Positions 1-10,863 of a DNA stretch of 64,000 nucleotides are shown piece after piece. Every line of letters begins with the position of its first letter. Position 1 is the first letter of the stretch. Location of the stretch: contig JAJEKV010000036.1 in NCBI GenBank assembly GCA_021234155.1, positions 2,348,996 through 2,412,995 on the forward strand, in the 5' to 3' direction. Under the pieces are notes generated by a model. It saw only the letters and a program-made list of their open reading frames with translations. It did not search any database and was not told the DNA's origin. A program made the position numbers and the translations under genes. This DNA is from Isoetes taiwanensis (lineage: Eukaryota > Streptophyta > Lycopodiopsida > Isoetales > Isoetaceae).

Positions 1-640
1 GCTCGCTGCGTCTCTCCCTCACCTTCTTGAGGAAAAATTTAAATGCTGTTAAAATTACTTTCCTTTCTTCTTAATTCCTCATCAAAAAAACCTCCATATC
101 CGGATTCGAAGGGGCTGCACATGAGGGCGAGAAAAGGGCCCTCTGTTTGGACCATCGACCAAAACCAAAACCAGTCTCTAGCCGCTCGGATCGCTCCATA
201 TTTCCGATTCATTAACTTATAGTTTCTCACCTTTTGACTTTGTGCGGATGAGATTGAAGATCTTAAGACGCCGGATGTGACCGCGGGACCAAATTATCAT
301 AGATATGAGGCAAGTGCACGCAAAATCTACCTCTGAATATTTCCCTGTTTGAAACGCTTTGGTTTAAAATAATCTTGGAATCCAAAAACTGCGTGGGTTA
401 CTTGCAAGTTTTGTTCTTTGCACCGTGGTTTCGTTGCAATTTTTGTGCCAAATCTTCTATTCTCCACCGTTGCAAATGCATGTGGCGAACTCTCACTCGG
501 GAAGCGGATACCACTGCAGCTTTGTTCAATTGGATTGGATTTGTGGCAAATGCCCGGATACGTGAATGTATAAAATCTTGTTAAGAATCGATTGTATTCT
601 TAAATTTGTTTCAGATATCAATGGCGTAAAGCAAATTTTG
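1..640. other. Non-coding left edge
   Basis: No open frame here resembles a known protein, and no repeat or RNA structure stands out. The stretch is ordinary mixed-composition plant intergenic DNA. Part of a gene lying to the left of the window could enter here as UTR, but nothing in the sequence shows it. Confidence 0.5.
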
Positions 641-825
641 TTTGCAAAAAAAATCTATGTATCAAGATTCTTCTTTTTATATAAATCTATATATCTATGT
701 AAATCTATGCATGTTCATTTTATATAAATCTATGTATCAACATTCTTCTTTTGTGAGAAAAATAACACTTGAAAACAATAGTTATTTCTTAAAAACTACA
801 CTTTTCCTAAAAAACACATATCAAT

Positions 826-1080
826 AAAAAAAAAAAAACACTTAGAAACAACATAATTAAAAAAAAAAACACATTTTTTAGCATCTGTCATTTCGTTAAG
901 AAAACAACACTTAGAAACAACAGAGTTAAAAAAAAACCACATTCTTCTTAAAAAACACATATTATTTTATTAAGAAAACAACACTTAGAAACAAATGTAG
1001 TTTACAAAAACCACATTCTTCCTAGAAAACACATATCACTTTTTTAAGAAAACAACATTTAGAAACAACATAGTTAAAAA
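826..1080. repeat. A-rich tandem repeat, about 70-75 bp unit
   Basis: Four imperfect copies of a unit containing CTTAGAAACAACA, followed by an A-run and an ACCACATTCTT-type segment. The shared core starts near 841, 910, 983 and 1058, so the spacing is 69-75 bp. Copies differ by small indels in the A-runs. No coding potential. Confidence 0.65.
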
Positions 1081-1084
1081 AAAA

Positions 1085-1460
1085 ACAATGAAACTACGTG
1101 TAGTTTCTAGCAAAAATCTGACAAAATTCTATCATTAGTTTTTAGTGTTTTTTCATACAAAACAATGGTTAAAAACTACATGTGGACCTTTCAGGTTTTA
1201 TTAAGAACCACATGTCTATTTTAGAAAAAGCAACACTTGAAAACCACATCTACTTCTAAAAAACAACATGTAGGCACACATGTAATTCCTACGTGTAGAT
1301 AATTTTGACAAAACTCTACGTGTAGACTTTTAACAAAAAAAACTACATGTATAAAAATTTGGCTAAAAACTACACGTCGTTTCTAGCAAAATCGGACAAA
1401 AAACAACACGTAGTTTTTTTATGTTGTTTTTTAGTAAAAACCACACTAAAAAACAACATG
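1085..1460. repeat. Dispersed CTACRTGTAG / TTTCTAGCAAAA repeats
   Basis: Short words recur in both orientations. The palindrome-like CTACGTGTAG, CTACATGTAG and ACATGTGG cluster together. TTTCTAGCAAAA followed by a GACAAAA segment appears near 1106 and 1380. The block adjoins the A-rich array and may be part of the same decayed element. No protein reading is convincing. Confidence 0.45.
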
Positions 1461-2210
1461 TGGACCCAGTATTGGGGTGGTTGTGATAGCAACCGAGTAT
1501 AAAATATTGGCAGGGTAAGCACTTGCCTTATGTACATTGGAGAGTAGGCTGGATTTGTAGATGTGGTGCCATTGGAACGATTGCACTTGCTACATTTGTA
1601 ATATCTGGCATTTGTAGCTGAAATGTGCTTGTACAAAAAAAGGGCTAATCAAGCAAAATGGAGGAGGATGTAGGTTGTCACGATAATGGAATTTGGCGGC
1701 ATGTTCAAAAGGTTGGCTGTAGGATGCCTTGCCACAAATTGCACAAATTTGCATGTTTTGGATGAGACTAGCTGTGTCTTTTATCTGGTGGCATTGCAAT
1801 GATTGAATTTGTAGCCAAGAGGTGGCCATTGGTCTTAAAGCAACTCATCTTTTTTTAAACATTCTGGCTCGTGCTTCATTTCTTTTCCTTCGTAGGGAGG
1901 TCTTCCTATGATTTAAATTTGGTAGGGCTTCCTCTTCCATCCCTCTTCATGTAATCATGGTTTTAGAAACACAGTCACTTTGGTGTAAACCGTTTTCCAT
2001 AAGCCTGCTTATTCTATAAAAGTCTATTACCATGGTCTTTCTCCAAGGCCTAGCTTTAGCTGAAGCAGCACTATTTTTTGTGTACTTCCCAATTTACTTC
2101 TACTTTCTAGTTAAAGTAGTTATCATGGATTCATGTAACAGGTATCCATTTTACAACAAACATATGAATTTTGGGCTCTAGATTTAAATGTGCATTAGAT
2201 AAAGTTTATC
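1460..2210. other. Non-coding, nothing recognised
   Basis: Short open frames on both strands show no family resemblance. A minus-strand frame near 1730-1780 has a C-x2-C and two His residues, but it lacks the rest of a zinc finger and is treated as chance. Confidence 0.4.
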
Positions 2211-2339
2211 TTTTTGAAGGATATTCCAGAAAATGTAATCTTTGAAACCTTAGAGGTAATCTGCACAATAACATATAATAGGCTTAGAAATAAAACCTTA
2301 GAGATATATAACAGGCTGCAATATTTGTCATTTATAGAA

Positions 2340-2640
2340 GAGGCAATTATTATTGCTAAAGAAGTTGGTCATGGATTTGAAACACTTGATCTCATAGACA
2401 TGTTTGCAACATTTGGAAGCATAACAGAGGTCCACAAATGTGCAATATCTACGTATAGTGTCATGGAATACAATCATTACAGCACGTGCTCGAGACGAGA
2501 ATGCCTTTGCTGCTTTAGGTCTTTTCATGATGATTTTACACAAGGGCATGCAACCAAACAGAATTATATTTCTAAGTGTCTTCAAAGCATGTGGTTCTGC
2601 AGATGTATATGAGGGAAAACTGATTCCTAACAAGATTTTT
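2340..2640 (+). pseudogene. Broken PPR (pentatricopeptide repeat) fragment
   Basis: Two overlapping frames together read like one PLS-type plant PPR stretch. The first frame gives a repeat-like segment with LIDMFATFGSI, the usual 'LVDMYAKCGSI' position. A frameshift near 2440 leads to the second, with IVSWNTIITA, then ALGLFMMILHKGMQPNRIIF and FLSVFKACGSADVYEGKLI. PPR proteins of this class bind organellar RNA for editing or processing. Only about two repeats remain, with no start, no targeting peptide and no E/DYW tail, so this is a relic. Two other PPR fragments lie at 6415 and 9545. Family assignment is firm; which gene it came from is unknown. Confidence 0.7.
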
Positions 2641-2665
2641 TTAATTTTGAGCACAGTTTGGACTG

Positions 2666-3028
2666 TCATATGGTGGACCTGTGCTTATTTGCATGAAGAG
2701 CATTAGCAAGCTGGGGATAACCAGCAAGTGTTGCCCCCGTACTTGTTGATTCTAATAACTCTAATACGCCCCCATATATTTGCAATATATGCTCGTTGAT
2801 TTGTGTCACATCTTTCAGTATTGAAAATCCCCTTGCGTTTGCTGTCTCCATTGCAATGTATGGTCTTTCATACAGTGTTAGGAAAATTTTCACAAAAGGA
2901 TTACGTACCAATAGGTATTCCAACAAAGATTGTATGCTTGCTTCATGGTTGGCATCCATTGGAAGTTCAATCATGTGGGTGGATTTTTTAGCAATGATTT
3001 GTTGCAACGAGTTCCAAATGCAATGCAA
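2666..3028 (-). other. Open frame of about 120 codons, unrecognised
   Basis: A minus-strand frame stays open for about 120 codons and has a protein-like composition, with segments such as LLEYLLVRNPFVKIFL and INEHILQIYGGVLELLE. It has no ATG at its upstream end. I do not recognise a family. It sits directly beside the PPR fragment but on the opposite strand. It could be an exon relic or chance. Confidence 0.2.
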
Positions 3029-3139
3029 TGCTATTATATTTCTTCACTACTTCAATGGGGACATCGACAAGCGACAACACTTTTGTGTAAAAGATGGGAA
3101 GCATCAAAGTTGATGGATGTATGCCAGACTAAACGATGA

Positions 3140-4600
3140 GTTGTGGTTGGATATCCCAACTTTCATTGTATTTGGTTATTTCTATCCACGAATCTGCGCT
3201 TGATTATAGATGTATCTTTCTAACTTTTCATATGTTCTCTGCAACGAACTATGGAACTAGTGCCCATTCTGTACAGCGAACTATGAAATCTATCTTTCCT
3301 TTTTTTTTAGAATTATGTACATAGATGACATTATTATCTTTAGGAGATATATCGTTTTCTTTTTTTCACAACATACTTTGAACGTTTCAAGTCCAATAAA
3401 GACAATAGGTATACAACCTGAAAAAAAGACATTTAGGTATGCAATTACAAAAAGGTTTAATGGTTATCACTGAATGTTTGAGTTATCTTAAGATGAAATG
3501 TCAAATTGTGTAAATTTTCATTATTTAAAGAATAGCAATTACAAAAAGGTTTAATGATTATCATCGAATGTTTTGAGTTACTTTAAGATGAAATGTCAAA
3601 TTGTGTAAATTTCATTATCAAAGGATAGCAATTATGGCCCAAGCGTAATCTGAGTGGTAAACATTTTAGAATTGAGTGACTACGGATTTCGTTGCTGTTG
3701 GATTTTCTTTTCTTGTAGATGCCAAGTTCTTCGGTACGTAAGTTGTCTTCATTATTATCTTCCATCTTTGGCCTAAGATACAGCTAGGCGCTCTATAAAT
3801 CCAAGGTTTGAAGGTTGTATGTAAGAGACAAGCAATTGCTCAAATAGGCTAAGAAATTGCCATGGGTGAAAAAGTTAAATATGTAATCAAGTTGAAAAGT
3901 GGGTTTTATTGAGTATGACTTGCTGTTATACAAGGTTAACTGTCTCATGGTTACAAGGTTAAGATTTTGCTCTAAAAGGGAGCGGGTTAAAATACTGTTC
4001 TTCATAATAGCGTCTAAACCTACCCAAAAATACCATAACTTTTTCCTTTCAGAAAAACAAAACATAGCAGCCCCAACAAACTATACACTCCAAATCATTG
4101 GAAAACCTAGACCCCAGTCCAACTTTTCCAGGTTAAGGATTGTACCTTCTCTTATAAGAATCATGAATACTAAATGAAGAAATTGGACGAGTGTTAAATC
4201 CCTCATATTTTTGGTTATGGAGTACAGTCTAGATTGAAGGTCATTGCTTATTTTGAATGCATTAGAAAATGCAAACAAAAATCCTCGTGTACTATGCATT
4301 CCTCCAAATACCAAACAAACGTGCTCTTGTCTAGTTTAGATTTGAAATTCCCCTCCCTAAATTAATCATGTGGAGAACAAAATCGTAGTTTAGTGATTAA
4401 TCTAGTGTGTAAACAAGAGACCAGAGTGTGATCAAGAGGGAAGTACCTTGACAAATGGCCAAATCAAGAGTGTGATCAAGATGGAAGTACGTTGACAAAT
4501 GGCCAAATCAAGTGGAATGCGGGAAACATGATGAGTTGGAGTATTGGATCTGACTAAGGATTAACAATCAAAATGCTCAGATGACCATCAATCAGAATGC
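3140..4600. other. Non-coding with two small tandem duplications
   Basis: No gene is supported. A segment of about 95 bp starting GCAATTACAAAAAGGTTTAATG is present twice in tandem (3441 and 3535). A 45-bp segment with GAGTGTGATCAAG and GACAAATGGCCAAATCAAG is also present twice (4423 and 4468). Otherwise ordinary AT-rich sequence. Confidence 0.5.
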
Positions 4601-5204
4601 ATTAGCATATGTAAGGCCAACATGCATGCCTGAAATAGGGAAAATGATGACAAAATTTGCAACCAGATAGGAACATGTACTCATGGTAATCAGATTGGTC
4701 AAATCTCTAATTGAAAATGCCAGTTCTGTAAAGAGAAAAGCCAACACGCAAATCTTTTTGCTACATGTTTTGGTTTGAGGCAATTGAAAGATTTTGTAAT
4801 ATACGAAGGCCTATTCTTGTGATATTAAGCACATTGGATGTACAATTCCTTATATTATTGCATTCTCGGATAAGGGCTCATATGAAAATAGACAAAAGCT
4901 CCCAACAAAAAGAGAACTTCCTTATCAAAATGGGATCGAGGTCGAAGGTTGAAAGATGACCAAAAAAAGGGACAAGATCGGGGAAGAATATGTCACAACA
5001 TGGAAAGAGATGCCAAATTGGCAAATCAAGCAGGAAGAAGCCCAGCCTGCTAGCTAGGCTTTTCATTCATCTCAGCAGTTTTTCTACAATGGTATAGAGT
5101 GTGTAGTTGCACATTGCAGGCTACCCAAAAAATGAAAAGCATAGGGAATATCCAGTTATAACCCAAATAAAATTGTGTGCTATAGATGTTGGCTAGTGTA
5201 TCTG

Positions 5205-5300
5205 CCGAGTGTTTATCGCCGGGATTAAAAAACCCGGCCCTTTCGGACTTTCAAGGGAAAACCCTAGCGATAAAATCTCAACAAGAGGCTTGGACAACGC
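5205..5300 (+). other. GGGATTAAAAAACCC...GGAAAACCCTA motif block
   Basis: The block pairs an ACCC-type segment with TTTCGGACTTTCAAGGGAAAACCCTAG, flanked by ATCGC/GCGAT-like ends. A close relative with the same order lies at 24795-24850. It probably marks the end or leader of a repeated element rather than a gene. Which element is not known. Confidence 0.3.
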
Positions 5301-5399
5301 GAGGCTGCTAAAGGGTCCCACAAAAAAGACCCACACTCCACAGAGAATACCGAAGTCGCGCATCACCCATGGACCTGCACATCACCAACAAAAAACTAA

Positions 5400-5510
5400 T
5401 AGAGAAAAAACCTCGAAAAGCGAGGGGCTGGTCACGCGTGCCACGCGACAAAAAACAATATTTACACCTCGAAAGAGCGAGGGACTGGTCACCACGCATA
5501 AAAAATAATC
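5400..5510. repeat. Two copies of a CCTCGAAAAGCGAGG hairpin unit
   Basis: Two tandem units about 57 bp apart each contain CCTCGAAA(A/G)GCGAGG followed by GGCTGGTCAC or GGACTGGTCAC. Each unit has a short self-complementary core (CCTCG/CGAGG). No coding role is visible. Confidence 0.45.
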
Positions 5511-5644
5511 TTTATAAGAATATACACATGAAGGGAGGGCGGGTGGGAGTCAAGGGAACTGCTGAGAGAACAGAAAACACTGATAAGAAGTTGATGAAGA
5601 ACCTGCAAGAAATAGCGATCCCCAACGAACCAGAGCCCCAGGAA

Positions 5645-5682
5645 ATGCATGCATGCATGGGAGAGATGCATGCTCTCCCATT
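5645..5682. repeat. ATGCATGC-rich palindrome
   Basis: Overlapping GCATGCATGCATG is followed by a palindrome with ATGGGAGAG and CTCTCCCAT arms around ATGCATG. RY-type CATGCATG words recur at 39701 and 50679 in this window. Confidence 0.4.
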
Positions 5683-6414
5683 TGAGAATTCCGATCTGAT
5701 GGTTCGGATCGATGGCATTCTTGAATAAGGGCTCGCATGAAAATAGACAAAAGCTCCCGACAAAACAAGAACTTCCTTATCAAAACTGAATCGACGTCGA
5801 AGGTTGAAAGATGGCCAAAAAAGGGACCAGATCGGGAAAGAACATGTCACACCATGGAAAGAGATGTCAAATTGGCAAATCAAACAGGGAGAAGCCCCTC
5901 CCCTGCCTGGTAGTTATAAGCGCTTTTTGCTCAATAAGCCCAATTGCAGACACACTTTGGTAGTTTTCCCTTATTGGTAGAAATAACTGCTTAAACATTC
6001 AATTCCTTTTTTCAAACTAGAGAACCTGTTTTATGTTGATTGAAACAAACAACAGTAGAATTTGGCAAGATTCGAATTTATTCGCTATAGTAGAAGAACC
6101 TGCGGAAAAACAAACATTAGTATTTGCATGTGTGATGTTTCAGGTCTTTAATATCAAATATAAATGCAATTTCACATTCGATCCCCTCGTGTAACTCTTC
6201 AAGTATGAAGTAAATTAAAACAAGACACTTTGGAAAATATTAGGCTGACAATATCTTTGTGAAAGCAAATATGGAATAAAAGTATGGGTCTGGGTCTGGG
6301 AAAGCTTGCGCTGGCATCCATTCCATAGAACAATGCCGGTTTATTCACTGTTAAATCATTCAAAGCGGCTTACATTCAGTTTTCGTTGTTCAAAATTTGG
6401 GGACCTAGAGGAGG

Positions 6415-6538
6415 CTGTAAAAGTTTTTGGACAATTGCCAAGCAAAGATATAGTTTCTTAGGGTGCATTACACAGACCAAAGATTCAAATAGCTTATTGA
6501 TGCAACGGGTTGGAAGTTCTGACATAGTGCAATACAAA
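6415..6538 (+). pseudogene. PPR fragment remnant, copy 1
   Basis: This reads GCKSFWTIAKQRYS, a stop, then GCITQTKDSNSLLMQR and IVQ. It is nearly identical to the 3' half of the PPR relic at 9545-9876, because both lie in the duplicated blocks. On its own it would not be recognisable; the 9.5-kb copy supplies the link to PPR. No start, stop codon inside, clearly dead. Confidence 0.55.
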
Positions 6539-6814
6539 TGACTGCCCTCAATGCCTAGTGATTTCAGTGATTTAAGTCTATTTGCTGCATATCTAAAGCA
6601 TGAGATGGGCTGTCCGATGAGTACCTTTACAAAAGATCACTATGCACTTGTATTGTGCAACTCTTTATACATTGTTCATATTGTCAATGGTAAAGAATAT
6701 TTAGAATTAATGAAATCAGAATTCTCTTGTTCCAGCAAATCAAGCAAGTTTAAAGAACATTTCATTTATGAATAGCCATTGAAGTGTAATGCATCTGACT
6801 ATGTAGATCAACTC

Positions 6815-8095
6815 ACAGTTCTCTTGTTCCAGCAAATCAAGCAAGTTTAAACAACATTTCATTTATGGTAGTTACTCACCTGTTCAAATAGGGCTCAAAT
6901 GAGATAATGCCAATGGGAGGATGAATTTGAATTCCTGCAAGATAACGCCAAGGGAAGGATGAGTTTGAAATACTGCAAATACCATGCGGTTGAAAACGGC
7001 TCTAATGGAGATAGGATGATCTAATAAAAACTCATGTCTCATAGAAGTCTTTCAAAGGTATTACAGACCGAAACTTTATGGCATAGGCAATAACATAGTA
7101 AAGGATAGCAAGCCGAAAATGGCAGGTATTGCCCCAAGGACAATGCAATTCGAGTGCAAATATGCAACCATACTATCAAATGCAGATATGCAAGCATGCT
7201 AGCAACATGCTATATGACAATACAAAAGAAAGGTGCATGATGCTAACTAGAAGGAAGCAACATGGCTTTCTATTTGGTGGTTTTGTCGCCTCTTCCCAAA
7301 GCACATTCTTTTATGTAGATCAGAGTTCTCTTGTTCCAGCAAATCAAGCAAGTTTAAAGAACATTTCATTTATGGTAGTTACTCACCTGTCCAAATAGGG
7401 CTCAAATGAGATAATGACAATGGAAGGATGAATTTGAATTCATGCAAGATAATGCCCAGGGAAGGATGAGTTTGAAATACTGCAAATACCATGCAGTTGA
7501 AAACTACTTTAATGGAAATAGGATAATCTAATGGAAACCCATGTCTCATAGAAGTCTTTCAAAGGTATCACAGACCTGAACATTATGGCGTATGCAACAA
7601 CATATTAAAGGATAGAAAGCCGAAAATGGCAGGTATGCCCCAATGACAAAGCAATTCAAATGCAGATATGCAACCATGCTATCAAATGTAGATATGCAAC
7701 CATGCTAGCAACATGTTATATCACAATACAAAATAAAGGTCCATGATGCTAACTCTTCCCAAATAAAGCATGGCTTTCTATTTGGTGGTTTTGTCATCTC
7801 TTCCCAAAGCACATTCTTTTATATAGATCAGAGTTCTTTTGTTCCAGCAAATCAAGCAAGTTTAAAGAATATTTCATTTATGGTAGTTACTCACCTATTC
7901 AAATAGGGCTCAAATGAGATAATGCCAATGGAAGGATGAATTTGAATTCCTGCAAGATAATGCCAAGGGAAGGATGAGTTCGAAATACTGCAAATACCAC
8001 GCAATTGAAAACTGCTTTAATGGAAATAGGATGATCTAATGGAAACTCATGTCTCATAGAAGTCTTTCAAAGGTATCACAGACCTGGATGATCTA
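6815..8095. repeat. 509-bp tandem repeat, about 2.5 copies
   Basis: The landmark TCTTGTTCCAGCAAATCAAG lies at about 6819, 7328 and 7837, exactly 509 bp apart. The unit continues through TTTCATTTATGGTAGTTACT, CAAATAGGGCTCAAATGAG and a GAAGTCTTTCAAAGGTAT segment. The third copy stops near 8080, and the 43 bp GATGATCTAATGGAAACTC-type end is then repeated once more (about 8085-8130). The start of the unit also appears, without the rest, near 6721, 10018 and 10118 in the flanking duplicated blocks. Confidence 0.8.
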
Positions 8096-8128
8096 ATGGA
8101 AACTCATGTCTCATAGAAGTCTTTCAAA

Positions 8129-10205
8129 GCACATGTAAGACCAACATGCATGCCCGAAATAGGGAAAATGATGACCAAATTTGTAACAGATAGGACTATG
8201 TATTCATGATAATCAGATTGATCAAATTTCTAACTAAAAATGCTAGTTCTGTAAGGAGAAAAGCCAACACGCAAATCTTTTTGCTGCATGTTTTGATTTG
8301 GAGCAATTGAAAGATTTTGTAATACACGAAGGCCTATTCTTGTGATGCCAAGCATATTGGATGTACAATTCCTTATATTATTGCATTTTTATTGACTTTC
8401 TGGTAGTATTTAAAGTTATAAGTGCTTTTTGCTCAATAATCCCAATTGCAGACACACTTTGGTAGTTTTCCCTTATTGGTATAAATAACTGCTTTCTTCA
8501 AATTAGAAAACCTGTAAACTCTAGAAGGTCTACCTCTCTTATAATTTCACGGTAGTACTAAGATAGTGTTTTATGTTGATTGAAACAAACAACTCGATAG
8601 TGCTTGATGTTGATCTGAGCAAACAATTCCAAATAGAACTTGGAATAATAGAACTTGGCAAGATTCGAATTTATCCGCTATAATAGAAGAGCTTGTGGAA
8701 AGTGGGCAAACAAACATTAATCTTTGCATAAGTGAGGTTTCAGGTTTTTAATATCAGATATAAATGCAATTTCACATTCGATCCCCTCGTGTAACTCTTC
8801 AAGTATGAAGTAAATTAAAACAAGGCACTTTGGAAAATTAGGCTGACAATATCTTTGTGCAAGCAAATCTGGAATAAAAGTATGGGTCTGGGTAAGGTCC
8901 TCCAACTGTATTCATGATGTGCATCATGTGACAGGTTGATGGTGAAAGAATATACTGCATAGCTTTGGGTTATCATTTGTGTATCTTTGCAAGGTACCAA
9001 AGTATACTCCAAATATGTTGAATGAAAGTCAGGCTTCCCACACTTATGTGAAGTATAGAAAGCTTTTTAAGGTTCATAGCTTTTCTCAACTTGGAATTGG
9101 TGTTCCTTTTTGTCTGACAAAGGCTTAGCTTCTCATGAAATAAAAGCAATGAATAAATGCAGTATGAACAATAAGGTAGCAAAACGAATTTGAAACAAAG
9201 GAAATATTTTTTCTTTCTTAAAGCTATTCTTTAGTTCTTTCCTTTTTGTCTGAAAGATGTGCTTTAATATTACTGAAGCATGCACTCTCTCCAACTTCCT
9301 TGACCACCTTAAATGGTCTACGCCACCTTGGTGTGCCAACTCCTTTGTAATTTCAAGTGGAGTTTCGACACTCTTTCAGGACAATCTCACTACATTGTCG
9401 TAACTTATCTAATGAATCATGAGTTTCCTAGCTGGGTAAACGAGCTTCCTAGCTGGGTAGTTGTGATATTTTCCACTTTTGGAGACTAGGGGCATGTATG
9501 ATTAGACCTCCAATACGATCTAATCACCTGCAGTTATAAATCGGATTTTGGCCAATGGAAAGGCATTCAACTTGTTTGACAAGTTGCCTGATAGAACTGT
9601 GGTGCCATGGGTTGCACTGATCTCTGGATATGCTCATCAAAAGAATGGCATCTTGGTTGTAGAGCTTTTTTAGCTAATGCGACACGACGGTTTAAAACTA
9701 GATAAAGTCATATTCTTGAGCATTTTGAAAGCTTGCACTGGCATCCATTCCATAGGCTGTAAAAGTTTCTGGACAATTGCCAAGCAAAGATATAGTTTAT
9801 TGGGGTGCATTACACAGACCAAAGATTCAAATAGCTTATTGATGCAACGGGCTGGAACTTCTGACATAGTGCAATAACAAATGACTGATTTCAGTGATTT
9901 ATTTCTATTTGCCGTAGATCTAAAGCTCCGATGAGTACCTTTACAAAAGATCACTATGCACTTGTATTGTGCAACTCTTTATACATTGTTCATATATTTA
10001 GAATTAATGAAATCAGAATTCTCTTGTTCCAACAAATCAAGCAAGTTTAAAGAACATTTCATTTATGAATAGCCATTGAAGTGTAATACATCTGATTATG
10101 TAGATCAAATCACAGTTCTCTTGTTCCAACAAATCAAGCAAGCTTAAACAACATTTCATTTATGGTAGTTACTCACCTGTTCAAATAGGGCTCAAATGGG
10201 ACAAT
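8129..10205. repeat. Segmental duplication, copy 2
   Basis: This is the second copy of the patchwork described at 4609-6895, with the same block order and about 85-95 percent identity by eye. It contains 8895-9727, absent from copy 1, and is cut off at 10205 by the Copia LTR. The Copia insertion therefore seems to lie inside the duplicated family. Confidence 0.7.
9545..9876 (+). pseudogene. PPR fragment with in-frame stop
   Basis: One frame reads KAFNLFDKLPDRTVVPWVAL then ISGYAHQKN, VVELF, a TAG stop at 9671, then RHDGLKLDKVIFLSILKACT and IHSIG. This is the standard PLS-type PPR order: the 'VFDKLP.RDVVSW.ALI.GYA' half repeat, then the 'M..G.KPD.VTFLS.LKAC' half repeat. After about residue 70 the frame leaves the PPR pattern. 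The single stop plus loss of all other repeats marks it as a pseudogene fragment. It belongs to duplicated copy 2. Confidence 0.75.
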
Positions 10206-10839
10206 GATGAAGTGTGATCATGTAATATTTGAGATATCTCAGGGATTGCAGATAGTAGTGCAGAGGTTCATGTTATTCAAGGATAGGTTAAGACTGGAAC
10301 CAATTGCATGTTGCACTATAGGTTAAAGGGGAGACATATCAACATGTGTTATCAGATGAAGAAAACCTATATGGTTATTTGTCATATATGACCTAGTTGT
10401 TGAAGATAAGGTCATTATGTTAATTGTGAAATTATTTTAGAAGGTCGAGACCATTTTTGGGCATGACCTTGTCGGTCAAATGAGATTGTTACAGTATATT
10501 TGAAAGGGGAGATCGGTCCGGCTAATCGGCTGGACCCAAGAGATAAAAATAAGAAGCATTAACTGTAATATATCGGATCGAAAGCTTGTATATTTAGACT
10601 GCATATTAAATCGAAGATAGAGCTTGGGATGTCGAAAGGATTAGTCAATATTGCTACAGTAATACAGTCAAAGCCAAATGAACATTGAATTTCGATATAT
10701 CTATGAAGGTTTGATGAAAATATTGTGAGTCCAATTATTATATTGATACCATTGCTAGCCTGGTATTGTTGTTCTATAGAAAACTTGAATAGTATATTGA
10801 AGTGTTGTCAAAGAGATAATCTAGGCAAATTTTCCTTCA
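10205..10839 (+). repeat. 5' LTR of the Copia element
   Basis: The LTR starts TGATGAAG directly where similarity to the flanking duplicated block breaks off (10205), and ends CA at 10839, one base before the primer-binding site. The TG...CA ends and 635-bp length fit Copia. No 3' partner occurs downstream, so LTR divergence cannot be used for dating. Confidence 0.65.
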
Positions 10840-10840
10840 T

Positions 10841-10852
10841 TGGTATCAAAGC
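10841..10852 (+). other. Primer-binding site, initiator-Met tRNA type
   Basis: TGGTATCAAAGC differs by one base from the plant Copia consensus TGGTATCAGAGC, which pairs with the 3' end of initiator methionine tRNA. Its position just after the LTR's CA supports the LTR boundary. Confidence 0.85.
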
Positions 10853-10863
10853 TATTCGGAATC

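Larger units (their letters stand above)
4609..6895. repeat. Segmental duplication, copy 1
   Basis: Blocks of this interval recur in the same order at 8129-10205: 4609-4864 matches 8129-8387, 5901-6310 matches 8400-8895, and 6415-6895 matches 9755-10205. Each match has scattered substitutions. Copy 1 holds an extra internal part: 4860-5055 is itself repeated at 5717-5900, and the roughly 850 bp between is missing from copy 2. Copy 1 in turn lacks the roughly 830 bp found at 8895-9727 of copy 2, which contained the first half of a PPR fragment. Indels on both sides show substantial age. Confidence 0.75.

Noticed and set aside
1590-1829. Minus-strand frame with CAICGK and two His residues, possible C2H2 zinc finger
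   Set aside because: Spacing does not fit C2H2 and the rest of the finger is missing; no support from neighbours.
6815-8095. CRISPR-like array
   Set aside because: Units are 509 bp, contiguous and lack spacers; no cas genes. No CRISPR array is present in the window.
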